Source: Clitopilus passeckerianus
Taxonomy: Eukaryota; Basidiomycota; Agaricomycetes; Agaricales; Entolomataceae
Length of the DNA stretch: 64,000 bases
Assembly (NCBI GenBank): GCA_944990035.1
Contig: CALYLX010000111.1
Span: forward strand, 868,001-932,000
Reading direction: 5' to 3'
Part shown: piece after piece, positions 1 through 11,364 of the stretch
Layout: each line of letters opens with the position of its first letter
How positions within the stretch are numbered: the stretch's first letter is position 1
Notes under the pieces: generated by a model
Told to the model about the DNA's origin: nothing
The model's input: only the letters and a program-made list of their open reading frames with translations
Databases searched by the model: none
Program-made: the position numbers and the translations under genes

Positions 1-346
1 ACCATATTGTGCTGGGTAGGAGTTCGATCAATCTGGAGAGTACTTCTAATCCAGCGAGTACCCCATGACACAGTTGACCTCAAGGGCTTGATCAGCAGCT
101 CCTGATCTCGCCATACGCGAGAAAGCTAAGGCCGCTGAAGCTATTTTCTGACTCGATGATTAGGTGTTAAGAATCTGCGGTGTCAAAAGCGTGATCCATG
201 AAACAAATGTATCCATATTTATGGCCCGGGGCGAGGTGAGCTTGGTCATGAGCAGGTTCGCAACAATGGCGAAAGTATGGCAAATGAGTCGAGCAAGGCC
301 GCCGCCAACTATTTGAACAACCTCGTTGCTGTACCCCGAGAAGGTA
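1..346. other. No gene recognised at window edge
   Basis: I see no family-like reading frame or splice pattern here. It lies 3' of the minus-strand gene that ends at 347 and probably holds its 3' untranslated region and part of an intergenic spacer. Confidence 0.4.
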
Positions 347-1253
347 TCATTTGGACTTTGCGCCCTCCGGTGCCAATTCTTCTCTGGCCTTCTTCGCTAG
401 ATCGTCCAGGTACCTGATGATTCTTGGGGTGGCAAAGTACGACACCCCAAGTGCCACTCCAATGTATGCAAGCACCGGAAGTACTGTCGGGGGCAATACA
501 CCAAAGTATAATGGCTCAAGGGTTAGGACGAAAGGGACAGGCTTGGGATAGATAGACGGATCTTGGAGGGGCACAAATGGGGGGGTTGGCAGGTTGTGGG
601 TAGGTCGAGGTGTGAGGACACCCGCATGAACAATTTGTACACGTGCAAACTGTCGTCGAGTCCGAATAGGAGCTTGGGAGGAATTTGGCGCGTGTGGGGA
701 AGAAGGAAGACCGAAATGGGAAGCTACTTCTGTAGGGGAATAGACCTCGAGCTTGAAATCTGCGGGAAACTACAGAAAACCGGGTCAATATCCAGCAGCT
801 ACAGAAGTGGGGAATGGCATATTACCGAGGCGGGCCAAGATAGTCGAAGGGTATATTTCGAGTATTTTTGCCACCGTTCAGCAGCGGTGTCTAGAACTAC
901 CCATAACTCGTGTGGACATGTCGTGGTTGTTAGCTCATTGGATGCGATTTTATTCGCTGCAATATCATGGTTGCATAATGTAGCCCATGAAGATCCAGAC
1001 GGTCCAGGATCTAAAGCCCATTCGCGTTCGTTTTGGTCAGGTCGTAGAATTAACCTGAAGACCCGACCTTTCAGAATGACATGAATAAGGAACATGCATG
1101 CATAACGTACCAGTCTGAGGTTAATGATGAAGGCAAGTTCACATCCTCTGTTTCAGCTAAGCTGAAGTTGATAATTTCTGTATTCGAGAAGACCCGCGAC
1201 GGTAATCCAAGTAAGGTCAAGAACCCAATAAGCCATATATTGGATTTGAGCAT
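347..1253 (-). CDS. Predicted single-pass secretory-pathway membrane protein, family unknown
   Basis: Three exons (1253-1111, 1054-826, 769-347) separated by two 56-base introns give 264 residues, and the lengths sum to a multiple of three. The start at 1253 gives a typical signal peptide (MLKSNIWLIGFLTLLGLPS). An in-frame start at 1292 would add 13 residues before it. The middle is a beta-rich, probably lumenal region with the segments LRLSWPASFPADF and FARVQIVHAGVLTP. Near the C terminus is one clear membrane segment (about 20 residues around VLPVLAYIGVALGVSY), then a short charged tail ending in Lys-Ser-Lys. This type I layout resembles accessory subunits of ER enzymes. I considered PIG-X/Pbn1 (GPI mannosyltransferase partner), but its hallmark motifs are not visible, so no function is assigned. 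Confidence 0.8.
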
Positions 1254-1873
1254 GGCTTTGTCAAGAAGGAGAATGGAAGTCAACAGTTCCAAGGCCTGTC
1301 TAAACTATGCCTGAGATTGCCCTTGCTTGAAGGGGAGATAGAGATTCGTGAACGCTTTAAATGGCTTGGTAGGAAAAGAGTGAGGACTTGGATGGCTGCC
1401 AACTGCACAAAGGCGGAATGTGCACAGCCACTTGCACGTAAAGCAGTAATTTGGAAGTTGCTTCCGAGGCTCATAGGCCAAAAAACTCTACGGGCTCTGG
1501 TTCTCAGCGTACCTATTGCCTACTAGGTACGTGGACAAAGAAGAAAAATAGGATGAATTCAGGAAACTAAAAAGAGCGATACAGTTATTACCAAAACAGA
1601 AATAAACGGGTGTAGGTTGTAACATGTCCATGAGTAGTGAGTAATGGAGTAATGGCCAGTACAGATCGGCTAGGGGTAGGTGTATATATACAAGAGGCGG
1701 ATGTCATCTCGATGTGAGAACAGGTCGTTTTTTTTTTGTGTGACAAAGGTTATTAGTTATTGGGTACGCAGTATCATGCCTACCAGGGAAGTCTACAGCT
1801 GCTTCTGTTTCTGCCTGTAACGCTGAAAGAGGGAAGGAGTTCTGAATTAGCGATTTCTTTAAAGTGTATGTGG
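1254..1873. other. Intergenic spacer, 620 bases
   Basis: Lies between the 3' end of the CorA gene and the 5' end of the downstream minus-strand gene, so it should contain the latter's promoter. The short open frames look like chance. A T-rich run (ttttttttt) lies near 1728. Confidence 0.4.
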
Positions 1874-4342
1874 TTAACCTACCTCCACGGCACCCTTGGT
1901 CGTCATCCTCTTCTGGACATAGTGGATCGCACGTTTGATGTCAGGAAGGATGAACATTGGAGTGACGACAACCACAACAGGAATGGCAATTTCCCAGAAC
2001 CTATCGGCCAAAAAATCTCAGTTATCTGTGTTCTTTTCAACAAATACTAAACTCACAGTGCGTCAGAGTTACCATTTTGAACCGCCCAGAAAACCTCGAA
2101 GTTCATTCCCTGCAAAAAACTAGCTGAGCACAGGTGTACACGGGTGAAAGAGATGCACGTACGAAGTAACCAGTCAATAGGGTAAGAGGGAGAAAGATGA
2201 TGGTGGCAAGGGTGAGCCGTCGCCTGCCCGGATAAGGTCAATTTTATAAATACGAGAAGAAGGAATTACTAACATCACTTCGTTCATCTCGTAGGACGCA
2301 AGCTAGGGAACCAATAAGTGAACTGGCCTTGGAAGATCATAGTAGGGATCACTCACATTGAAGGTATAGTCAATCAAATTCTCCGAAATGCCGGCAAACA
2401 TTTCCAAGGAGGAAAGGATATAATCCATGTGGTCATATACATCGGCCTATTGGGAACGTGAATGGGTTGTACGGGGACGATATGCCGAGCAACTAACCAG
2501 GTATATTTTGGATTTATGGCTCATAAATCCAGTGACCTTGGCATCCTTGTTTTTAGGGTCGGTCAAATCAATGAGGGCGGCACACCGGTCGACGTCGTAT
2601 CTTCGTAAGCCATATATGAGAGTTCGGATTGGTTCAAGGGTCCGTTTGTGTAGAATGAGGTCGCCGGATAGAATATGCACTGGGAACAGTCATGTCAGCA
2701 TTGATTAAATCTCAAGAAATAGTAGGACGCTCACGATGTCTGACGGTCTTCATTTGAGGTTTAAGGAGAATAGCTCGCTCAAACTTATTGATTTTTTTGT
2801 GGTATTCGTCGACGACTTCCAGAGCATTATCGACGACTGGGGAGCGGGTTCATAAAAGAGAGAATGCTAGAAAATAGTTGACGCACTGAGATCCAGGAGA
2901 GCATGGATAAGGATTGAAGGGTCCGCTGAAGATCTAAGGACGGTGTCCCTCTGTCGCAGCCGTTGACTGATTGCATTGGTAAAGTCGAGACTGGGCGTGG
3001 TATGGATAGAGATTACAGTGCCTTGAAATAATTTTAGTCAAGTGTTGGGAATGACAAGAAGGATACCTACCATCCCGGAGCAGGAACAGGTACATGGGGG
3101 AAATCTTGACATTTACTCGCTCCCCCTGTAAATGATGTAAGGATAGGCCAACCATACTGGGGCGCCAGTGCTTACCTGCTTCAATGCCTCCAGTGTAACC
3201 TCGTTGACCTTTCTCTTAGTAGAATCTGTTGTCTAATCACAGTCGGTCAATTCATCTACGATGAAAGGGATGAAGTAAACTCACCACAACGCTCAGAGCC
3301 TGATCTTTGCCCAACATAGCCTCCAGATCGTTCTCCTTCTTATTGCGTAAGGGAAGGAATCTCTTCTTCTTGGGTGGAGCAGATGCCGGTGCATGCTTTT
3401 CGCAGTAAGAGGGTGGCTCTAGGCCTTCCTTTGACGATCGCTCTGCTGGTTCGTCTAGAGGTTCAGGAGACTCCGACCGGTGTAAACCAGGGAATACCGC
3501 CTCGAAATCCGGGGCGTGGTGATTGATGTGATTAATCTCATTTTCAGGTCCGAGTTGGTGGCAAAGTATCCTGAGGAACAGGTGCTTTGAATAGTAATCC
3601 GCTTTCGACCGGTTTTGGCTCCTCGTGTGGAATACGTCCTCGAGGGCAAGAGGGTGGAGGTCTAGTAAAAGTTGAGATTAGGACAGGTGGAAAAGTAAAA
3701 CCATCGGAACATACCGTATTTCAACGATACAGCCTTGATAACATCCCAACTCATGCCGCCAATATTGATCCAGCGTACTTTAGCCCAAGGCTCTCGCTGG
3801 CTTGCCCTGTCGTCCTCTAACATTCCAATAAATTCCTTATTGGTCATGCGGCCGAAGCTGCTTCGCACAGAAGAATAGTCCACAACTTCAATAACGCACT
3901 CCTGCTGAATATGCCCATAGGCTATTTCAGCAGATGCACGCCTTGGGTTAACACCAGGTTCGGCGCCAATACCTCCTGCTCCTCCAGAAGTGAAGAAACG
4001 ACTACCCCGATTCATGACCATGACCTTCCGTACTGCAGCTCTAAATTTTTCCCTGGGGGGAAGAGCAGACCAGCCATTGGAGCTGGCGCTAACATACATT
4101 GACTGCGCGTTGGGTGAAGTCAGTCCATTTCCATTCCTTGAGTACAATGAACGAGAGGTAGGCGCAAGAGGATTGAGGTTTGGTCGCTGAGTGGTGGGTA
4201 GAGGTTCAGAAGCGCTAACGGGTATATTGGGTATCTGGCTGCCCGTGGTATAGGTTGGCGAGACAAGTTCAGGGAACTCGTCCTCTAAGTCCGGCGTTAA
4301 TGAGCGTCCTTCAGAGTCCGTGAAGCTGTTTTCGCGAGGCAT
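1874..4342 (-). CDS. CorA-family Mg2+ transporter
   Basis: Membrane channel for Mg2+ uptake, of the fungal CorA/ALR type. The start ATG is at 4342 and the TAA stop at 1874. A disordered N terminus is followed by the cytosolic CorA segment WINIGGMSWDVIKAVSLKYG. After an intron come LHPLALEDVFHTR and SKADYYSKHLFLRIL, a pattern typical of fungal CorA proteins. A basic, Pro-rich insert (PPKKKRFLPLRNKKENDLE) follows. Further exons carry the long helices (LSGDLILHKRTLEPIRTLIY). The membrane end has RRLTLATIIFLPLTLLTGYF, then an intron (GTACGT...TTTTTTGCAG), then GMNF, which restores the diagnostic YGMN-like selectivity motif as YF-GMNF. The last membrane helix is FWEIAIPVVVVVTPMFIL, and the tail is basic. 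The family call is firm. The exact borders of the short middle exons (2700-3300) are less certain. Confidence 0.93.
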
Positions 4343-5638
4343 CTCTTCAAGTTGCGCCTGCGCCCTCTAGAAAATGGGTGTCGACGTCGTGGAAACCAAA
4401 AGAACTTTTGGCGCGCTAAGGGCTACAAGCCCGTCGCCTCAAGGCGCGTCGTTGGCGCCATATCTCCACTAGGGGTGTTTGACAATCATCATGCATCATG
4501 GTTGATAGCGACAGCCACGGAATCAAAAATAAGCCTATCATCCGTAGGTCTGCAGAGGACCAACAGAGGACATACAGGAGGACCCCCACTAATAGGGCAG
4601 GATGTCGTATCCAAATTGCCCCAAATCCGAGCCCCAAATCCGAACTCTAAGACAGCCTGACGTTTTTCCAAAATTCCTCCGGCACTACGCGCTGACAATT
4701 GTATGTTCTCTCCAGCCAGGGAGCGCACCCTATGCTTGATTCTATGCTCTACACACAATTGGCGCTCTCGTGCGGCTCTAAACGACTACTTTCATGTTAT
4801 GAATCAAGTCGCGAGAAGTGGGTTATTTGTATCTCTCAGTTGGAAGCTCCGCTTTGTCGCGGTGAGCATGATTGAAGAATATCCAACACATCTCTCTTCC
4901 CATTTGCATCACTGGAAGATAAGATGGGCTGGCTGTCTGAAGTGAACTTGGAACATCGGAAGTGAAAACAGAATCGATTTCGAGGTAACGAGTATCACGT
5001 GACTAATATGAAGGGTCAAAACCTGTTTCACTTTTCTGCAATCTTTAGACAGGAAACGCAACCGTATATAGGATGCCACTCAAGAAACTTTCCATTCGAG
5101 GCTCAATTTAAGCTCAAAATAGGTCAATTTGTCCCATATCAAGGTCAGATCATGACCCTCCTGGACGAGCCTCTCAGGGCTTCCCCAGGACTGTGTCATG
5201 TCCGAACCTAGCCAGCTTCACCTGCGGCGAGCCCCATGTCCGAACCAGCGTACCGACTAGAGGCCCAGTTTGGGGCGGTTCCATGTCCGAACCAGGATAT
5301 GACATCGTCCCCTATTAGTGGGGGTCCTCATACAGGGTGGATCGAGTGGAATGCGGTAGGCTTTTGCGAAATTTATTGTGATGCTGGAAATAAGTAAGGA
5401 TTGTTAAGTATGTGCAGGGATTGTGAGAGCTACCAGAACCGTGGAATGCTGCACTATTGTAGAACGAGTGTGGGTTTCAACAGGTATTATATGGTAAATT
5501 CTCTGAAGAAAATGCATGTACAGAAATAAGAAAGCATACACGAAAACCGGATTAGAAGTGTCCGATAAAAGGAATCCCCAAAAGCAAATATGAGCGCAGA
5601 TGATATTGATGATGAAGGGTATGATGATGCGCAAGAGA
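4343..5638. other. Intergenic spacer, 1.3 kb, CorA upstream region
   Basis: Between the 3' end of the kinase gene (5639) and the start of the CorA gene (4342), both on the minus strand. I found no convincing gene. It holds three copies of a 12-base repeat (listed separately) and an E-box-like CACGTG-type core (tatcacgtgact) near 4995. Confidence 0.4.
5197..5293. repeat. Three direct copies of CATGTCCGAACC
   Basis: Exact 12-base copies lie at 5197-5208, 5235-5246 and 5282-5293, spaced 38 and 47 bases apart, with unrelated sequence between them. They sit about 850-950 bases upstream of the CorA start and 350-440 bases past the kinase stop. They could be a binding-site cluster or the remnant of a degraded repeat element; nothing else decides between these. 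Confidence 0.8.
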
Positions 5639-8600
5639 TTAGGGTTGGCGAGGAGACGAGAAGATGGAGAAAACTCTTTCAGCATTTTCCTTGTACTTCT
5701 TGAGCTTCTTTGTCTTCGGTTTCTCTCCCTCTGACATATGGCGGGTGGGCGTTGCGGGTATCCTGACAGTGCTATCACCCGCCCGTGCAAGAGACTCGGT
5801 ATGACCCGACGCATCGGATAAGCTCTGAGCGCTGACGGACGCCGTAGACTCCTTGGACCTGAGAGAATGTGGCACCGTGCCAGGCTTGGAGGGTGTCAAG
5901 AAACCATTACTCGAGGTTGCAGTCGAGAGGGAGTTGGTATTGCTAGATAACTGCGGGGTTCCCGTTCTCGACGAGAACGAGGATGGTGGGGGAGACTTCG
6001 GACGAAGGAATTGTCTAGGATGTTTCCGGAAGTTGAGGCCAGCAGAACGTCCACGTTTGTCTTTCTTGGATGTAGGGGAATCTGCTGTATCTGAATAACC
6101 AGTTTCAGAGGCTTTCGAAGTCCCAGAGACAGATCGAGGTGTGTTGCGCTGAGATGAAGGGGTGGACTTCTTGAAGACGGCCAAGCGGTATCGATCAACC
6201 ACTCCTCGTGCGAACAAGCTTGTTCCTTTTGTCCCATTTCTATCCTCGCCGTCCTCAGCTTCGATGAAGTCCCAGTCATCATCCTCGTCGTCTTCGCGCT
6301 CGGTGACCGCCTCAGTGTCGTCATCCACAGCATCCGAAAGATAGCGATCCAGAGCAGCAACACCAGACCTCTCTTTTCGCTTGTGAGTGCCACGGGAAGG
6401 GACTGAACGAATGGGAGGTGCCTTGACTGGATGTGCAGCTTTGGACTTGACATCCTTCTCTGGCAGTGTTGGTGGTGAGGTGTCTGGAACTCCAGGTGGC
6501 GGTAGGTCCTTGCTTCTCCTTGATTTGACCACCTCCGCGACTGGTTCGATAGGCGTATGAGGCTCTGGTTCGACATCTTCGGCGTCTTTGGGCGGGACAA
6601 CGGGTGCTTCCAGCGGGGTCTTCGACTCCGCTGCTTCATCGGGAAGAATGGCAGGTCGGGCTTCAGGAGTCTTGGGTTCTTGAAGTTCGGAATCGATATC
6701 TTCGTCTCGAACAGCATTTGGTGGTATTGAGTCGATGAGATTCGTATCGATCTTGCTGAGACGACGTAAGGCTTCTTCTTCCTCGTCCTCATCTTCAGGT
6801 CCACTTGAACCATCAGATACTTCTTCTTCATCATCGTCTATGAGCACAGAGTGACGGCCCTTGAATGAATATCCATCGAAGACATCCGACTCCTCTTCGT
6901 CGTTGGCAGCAGGAACCAGTCGCTGCTGAGGCACGATGGATGAACTGCGAGATTGTGAGGGTGTGGTGTTGGATTCTTCGCCGTCCGTGCGGTCTGTATC
7001 GGTCTGGTCCGCGGGTTCTTGGTCCGTATCTGCCTGTTCATCGACATACTCATCGAGAACAGGTTCCATATCCAAGAAGGTATCGTCAAAGTTCTGGGTA
7101 TCGCTTGCATTCTGAGGGTCGATGGGAGGAATATAGGGAGGAATGTAGCGTTTGTAATAGACGTGAGACCAGTCTCTGCAGAATAATCAGGGCCTGACAG
7201 AAAGCAGTGATATTTAGTACCCACATCATTGAGAAGTAGGGGTGTTTCTTGATTCTGGGCTCGCACATCCTGAGCGCAGGATTTCGTTGCAAGAGCTGTA
7301 GGGCATTCAGAATGACAAGCTAAAGCTGTGAGCATATTGTACTTACACCGCGTATTAGACTCTTGGTATCTTGGTCCATTGCCCGATCTTCCGGGAACTG
7401 AAGTTCATCCTGAAGTACCCTGACATACATGTCTGAATGGTTGTTGGCCCAAAACGGCGTCTTTTGGAACAGGATATCAGTTATATTTCTATTTTGGCAT
7501 ACGTGGTTACTTACGATTCCCGTCAACATTTCATACAGCATAGTTCCGAAACTCCACCAATCCACCTCATAACTGTATGGCAAGCCTTGAATGACCTCAG
7601 GCGCAAGGTATTCAGCAGTACCACAGAATGTATGCGTCGTATCACGCGACAAGGGCCAGGCCATCCATTGGCGAGCTCTCCGCTCGAGTCGACCTTCATC
7701 CACGGCGGAACAGTGGGTTGACTGGTGCCAGGAACTGACGAGTAGAAGTCGGCGCCGTTCCTTGTTCCCGATGGAGTAGAAGGGGCTGTCTGGTGGACAG
7801 TTTTCCTTGCGAACTCTTTGGACAGGCCAAAGTCGGTAAGAACGATATGGCCATCGGCACCAATGAGGATATTCTCCGGTTTGAGATCGCGATAGATGAC
7901 GCCTGCTGCGTGAAGTCCTTCACATCCCTCAACGATTTCTGCGGCGTAGAATCGGGCTCGATCGCGACCAAGTCGACCCCACCTGGCAAGTTGGGTGGCA
8001 AGGTCACCACCAGGGTGGAAATCCTGAAGAATTGCGGTTTGAGTTTGTTGATGATTGACTCAGAGTTGGTACATACCATAACCAAGAAGAGATTTTCCTT
8101 GTCATGGAAACTCCACCAGAGTTTGACAACGAAGGGGTCCTTGCCTTCAGCTGCCATCCGCTTGAGAACGGCCTGTTCCGTGAGTGTATGTTGCAGCTCC
8201 TGATGAGCAAGGACATGTCGCTTTGTGATGGCCTTGAGAGCATAAAGGTCTTGAGTAGCCTTATGTTTTACCAACAAAACCTTTCCAGCACAACCCTTGC
8301 CCAAGACCCTCATCATCTGGAAATCGTCAATGTTGACCTTCCTCTGAGACTTCTTTGGTTCCTTTGGCACCATCGACTTTGAGCGCTTCTTCCGCTTAGT
8401 TCGGGGACCGTCACCCGTAGTCGACGCAGAGGACTCATCCCCAGTTACATCTGTCATTGAAGAGCCACCATCCCGACTTGGCGTCGACTCTGCAAAAGCA
8501 CGAGACATCCGCGGCTGATCAAAGTCCACGGAATGGGAACGAGGAATCCTCGAGGCAGAGACAGGGCCCTCGGAAGCAAGAGGAGTAGGAGGTTCGTCGG

Positions 8601-9915
8601 CCAGGGTTGTCTCTCCAGCAGATGAAGCAGGTGTCTCCTCCGCTACATCGGAAGCCTCGACTTCAACTTTCTCGGCTTCGCTTTCCTTGGTGCTGGTCGA
8701 GTCTGGAGTTACGTCAACCTCTTCGTCCTTTCCCCTGACGGATCCAAAATCATTATCAGCCAGGTGGATTTCATATCCATTGACATTCGCTCCAGCACCC
8801 TCTCGTCGCATATCCACACCTTCGTCATCGTCTGCGACAAAGGCGGCAGCAGGGACCTCCGGAACAGGCCTATCGGCGACTCGGTGACCGATATCGTTAT
8901 CCTCGCCCTTGGTGCCACCGTGAGCTGCCAAATCGGATCGTACCCGTTTGATGGCACGTTCGACCCGCACGCTCTCCAAGTCGTCAGTTCTCACCCGAAC
9001 AAAACGTTTCCAGACACGATTGCTACGAACGCCGGGAATGTTGGATAGGGTGGTAAGATATGCGGCTAGGGCGGTGCTTTGCGCCGAGGGTTTGATTTCT
9101 TCAGCTTCCAGGACTGTCGGACTGAAGGGATCGTCATCGTTGGCAGATGATGGCGAGTTGCCAGGTGGGCTGTCAGAAGGAATGGAAGTAGCGTTGTTAT
9201 AACGTCGGAATGAAGAGTTGTTCTTCCCAGATTTGTTGGAAGTTGGGGATGTGAGTCGCGATAAGGTATTCAGGAAGGTTGATTTGCGCTTTGGAGGGAT
9301 CAAGGGTAAGGATTTGAGGTCTATGGGGAAAGTAGGGAGATTGTTGCCAGTATATGACTCCCGAAGCTTCTTGTCGAATTCAGCAACCTCCTTGAGTGTG
9401 CGAGTAAGAGTTAGGTTATGTGTTGGAGCTGGAAGAATAGAATTCGTTAGGATGGCCAGAAACGTGTGGAATCTGTGACTCACTCTTTATATACAAACTG
9501 TAAGATTGAGGGTTGTAAGGAGACTCTGCAACGCTAACACTCCATGGACCTTCAGTATCAGCTCGAACGACAGCTCGCCGATTGGCTGGATTGGTCTCTA
9601 TGGTCATCTTTGGAGGCGAATTGGTATCGATAGACGGTGAAGTCGAGCTTTTCGTGAGAGTGGGTTGTAGATCGGTCTGGGACGCGGATACCTGGGCAAA
9701 GCTGCTAAATGTCGACTTGTCTCTTCTCTGGAAACCAAAAGCTAGGGCGGTATCAATGCTTTTCTCCCAAAAGTGAAGTTACGGGTATTGGGTGAGGGGT
9801 CGTTGTCCGATGTATAACCCTCTGTGGCGCCTAAACCGAAGGCCGTTCTAATTCTATTCTTCGATGCTAAAGAGGGGGAAGACGTTGGCGATGATGTTCC
9901 AGCCACTTCAGGCAT
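5639..9915 (-). CDS. PX-domain AGC-family Ser/Thr protein kinase
   Basis: Predicted phosphoinositide-binding AGC kinase with the SGK3-like order PX then kinase. The start at 9915 (MPEVAGTSSP) requires a 41-base intron (GTAACT...CCCTAG) that joins in frame. The ATG at 9607 is a fallback start. The PX part reads YSLYIK, then a 55-base intron, then TPTHNLTLTRTLKEVAEFD and PKRKSTFLNTLSRL, ending near RVWKRFVRVR. An acidic, Ser-rich linker follows. The kinase part has RVLGKGCAGKVLLVKHK (Gly loop), YALKAITKR (catalytic Lys), VIYRDLKPENIL, VLTDFGLSKEF, an unusually long activation segment, then THTFCGTAEYLAPEVI. The AGC tail contains NFDDTFLDMEP and the hydrophobic motif DVFDGYSFKG. About 370 further disordered residues end at PRQP. 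Known PX-AGC kinases are recruited to endosomes or plasma membrane by PI3P-type lipids; that role is inferred here. Confidence 0.93.
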
Positions 9916-11364
9916 ACAAAGTCAAATTGCTGTAATTGGTCGAGTCCGACGATTTCGTGTTGTAGGCTGCGGCGAATCCTTGGAGGAATGGGTGGAGGTT
10001 CTGAGGATGAACGAAGGTCGATCGTTACGAGGAAACTGAAGGGCCTGGGATAGTTTCTTGGAAGAAAAAAGATCGCCAGAGAACGAGAAAGGGTCCTATG
10101 GGCCACGAGTTTTCGGTAGGGCGATCTGCCTCGAGGCAGCAGCAACCAAATTTTGGCACACGCGTGCTGCGAGCTAGCTCTTTGATCGCAGTTTCCTCAG
10201 TCCTTGCTCCTCTGTCTTCCTTAGGTCAATTAACGGGTATATTCCTTGAAATGAGTGTTATCGTTGTCGAATTGGCGCAGTGTATACGGTGTAAAGAGGG
10301 AACAATTATAATGAAATGAACGGACGGTCCCTCGTTTCCAGCGCCTTACACGGCCAAAACAAACAAACAACATCATGGGGAGTTGGCGGTGATGTTGCCA
10401 GTGATGCCAATGCAGTGGGCTCATTGCGTCCGTGCTTGCTGGCTACTTCGTCACTGAGCTCGCTGTAACAGGCAGCACTCAGGAGTATCCCACATTGTGC
10501 TCATTTGAGGCATCAAGACTTCTTGAAAGCATCCAAGCGCTTCTATCTTTCGTTCGACACATCACATCATGATCATACGGCATCCGCTGTCAAGGCTTTG
10601 AGAATCTAGTGAACGCTTGCTCTTGTCTTGTTCCAACAAGCACCTTGGCAGAGTGCAATAGAAAGGAACTAGCTTTTTGTGTCCAATGAATACTCAGCCC
10701 TTCAAACGACGAGTACGGATCCCAAGTAAGCTTCTCAAAGCACCGTCGATGACTAGTCTAAATCACCGCCCATACTACAGGCGCAGTCTATTATGCTGTT
10801 TCCATAGTCTTCACGAATAGCAACTTCTGCGTCCAATACTAATACAACCTCCATTATCGCTGTTCAGGATGAATTTCTTAAAAGTTGAAGACCGGTGCCT
10901 TGCGGCATTTACGGCGGTCAGATCCTCCGCTGATCTGATTTTCTGATCTCCCCTCCAACTCCTTCGACCAATCAATAGTACGGCCTTTTTCTCTTGGTTT
11001 GTATAAGCATAAGCACAGCTGACTCCCTTGAACACCAGTTTACAGCTGCCTCTCATGAGCCGGAACAATTGCCCTAAGCGACCCCGATGAATGTCCTTCC
11101 ACATGGCCAGTAACGTCAATGAGGTGACGGCGATTGACACTCAATCAACCCGTCTCTTCACACCTCCAATTGGTTCGAAGTTCCTTGCCTAAGTAGCCCA
11201 TGAGGCTCCATGCCTCACTGGTGCCAGATGAGAGAATTCTTCCAGTCTGATCGACTTAAAAAGATCCTGGGAGCAACCTGTGTACTCAGGATCTCCTCAT
11301 CACCCCCTCCGTTCCTTCATCGCCTCTCCCAAGCAGAGGGACACGACTGTGTACATACCTCGCC
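9916..11364. other. Divergent intergenic region, 1.45 kb
   Basis: Lies between the 5' ends of the kinase (minus) and the first seven-helix gene (plus) and should carry both promoters. I saw no reliable gene. A possible two-exon mini-ORF near 10687-10843 is discussed among the rejected items. Confidence 0.4.

Noticed and set aside
347..1253. Assignment of the first gene as PIG-X/Pbn1
   Set aside because: Topology and size fit, but the defining motifs of that family are not visible, so it is left as unknown.
5639..7075. Large open frame as a separate acidic gene
   Set aside because: It is the continuous C-terminal exon of the PX-AGC kinase, carrying the AGC tail and hydrophobic motif.
8004..8243. 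Several plus- and minus-strand frames of 60-140 residues inside the kinase gene and other long genes
   Set aside because: They overlap conserved exons in other frames and show no family features, so they are shadow frames.
10687..10843. Two-exon mini-ORF (MNTQPFKRRVRIPS, intron, AVYYAVSIVFTN...) upstream of the seven-helix array
   Set aside because: Only about 32 residues. The likeness of VYYAVS to the YYAVS block of the seven-helix genes is too short to prove a relic; it is probably chance.
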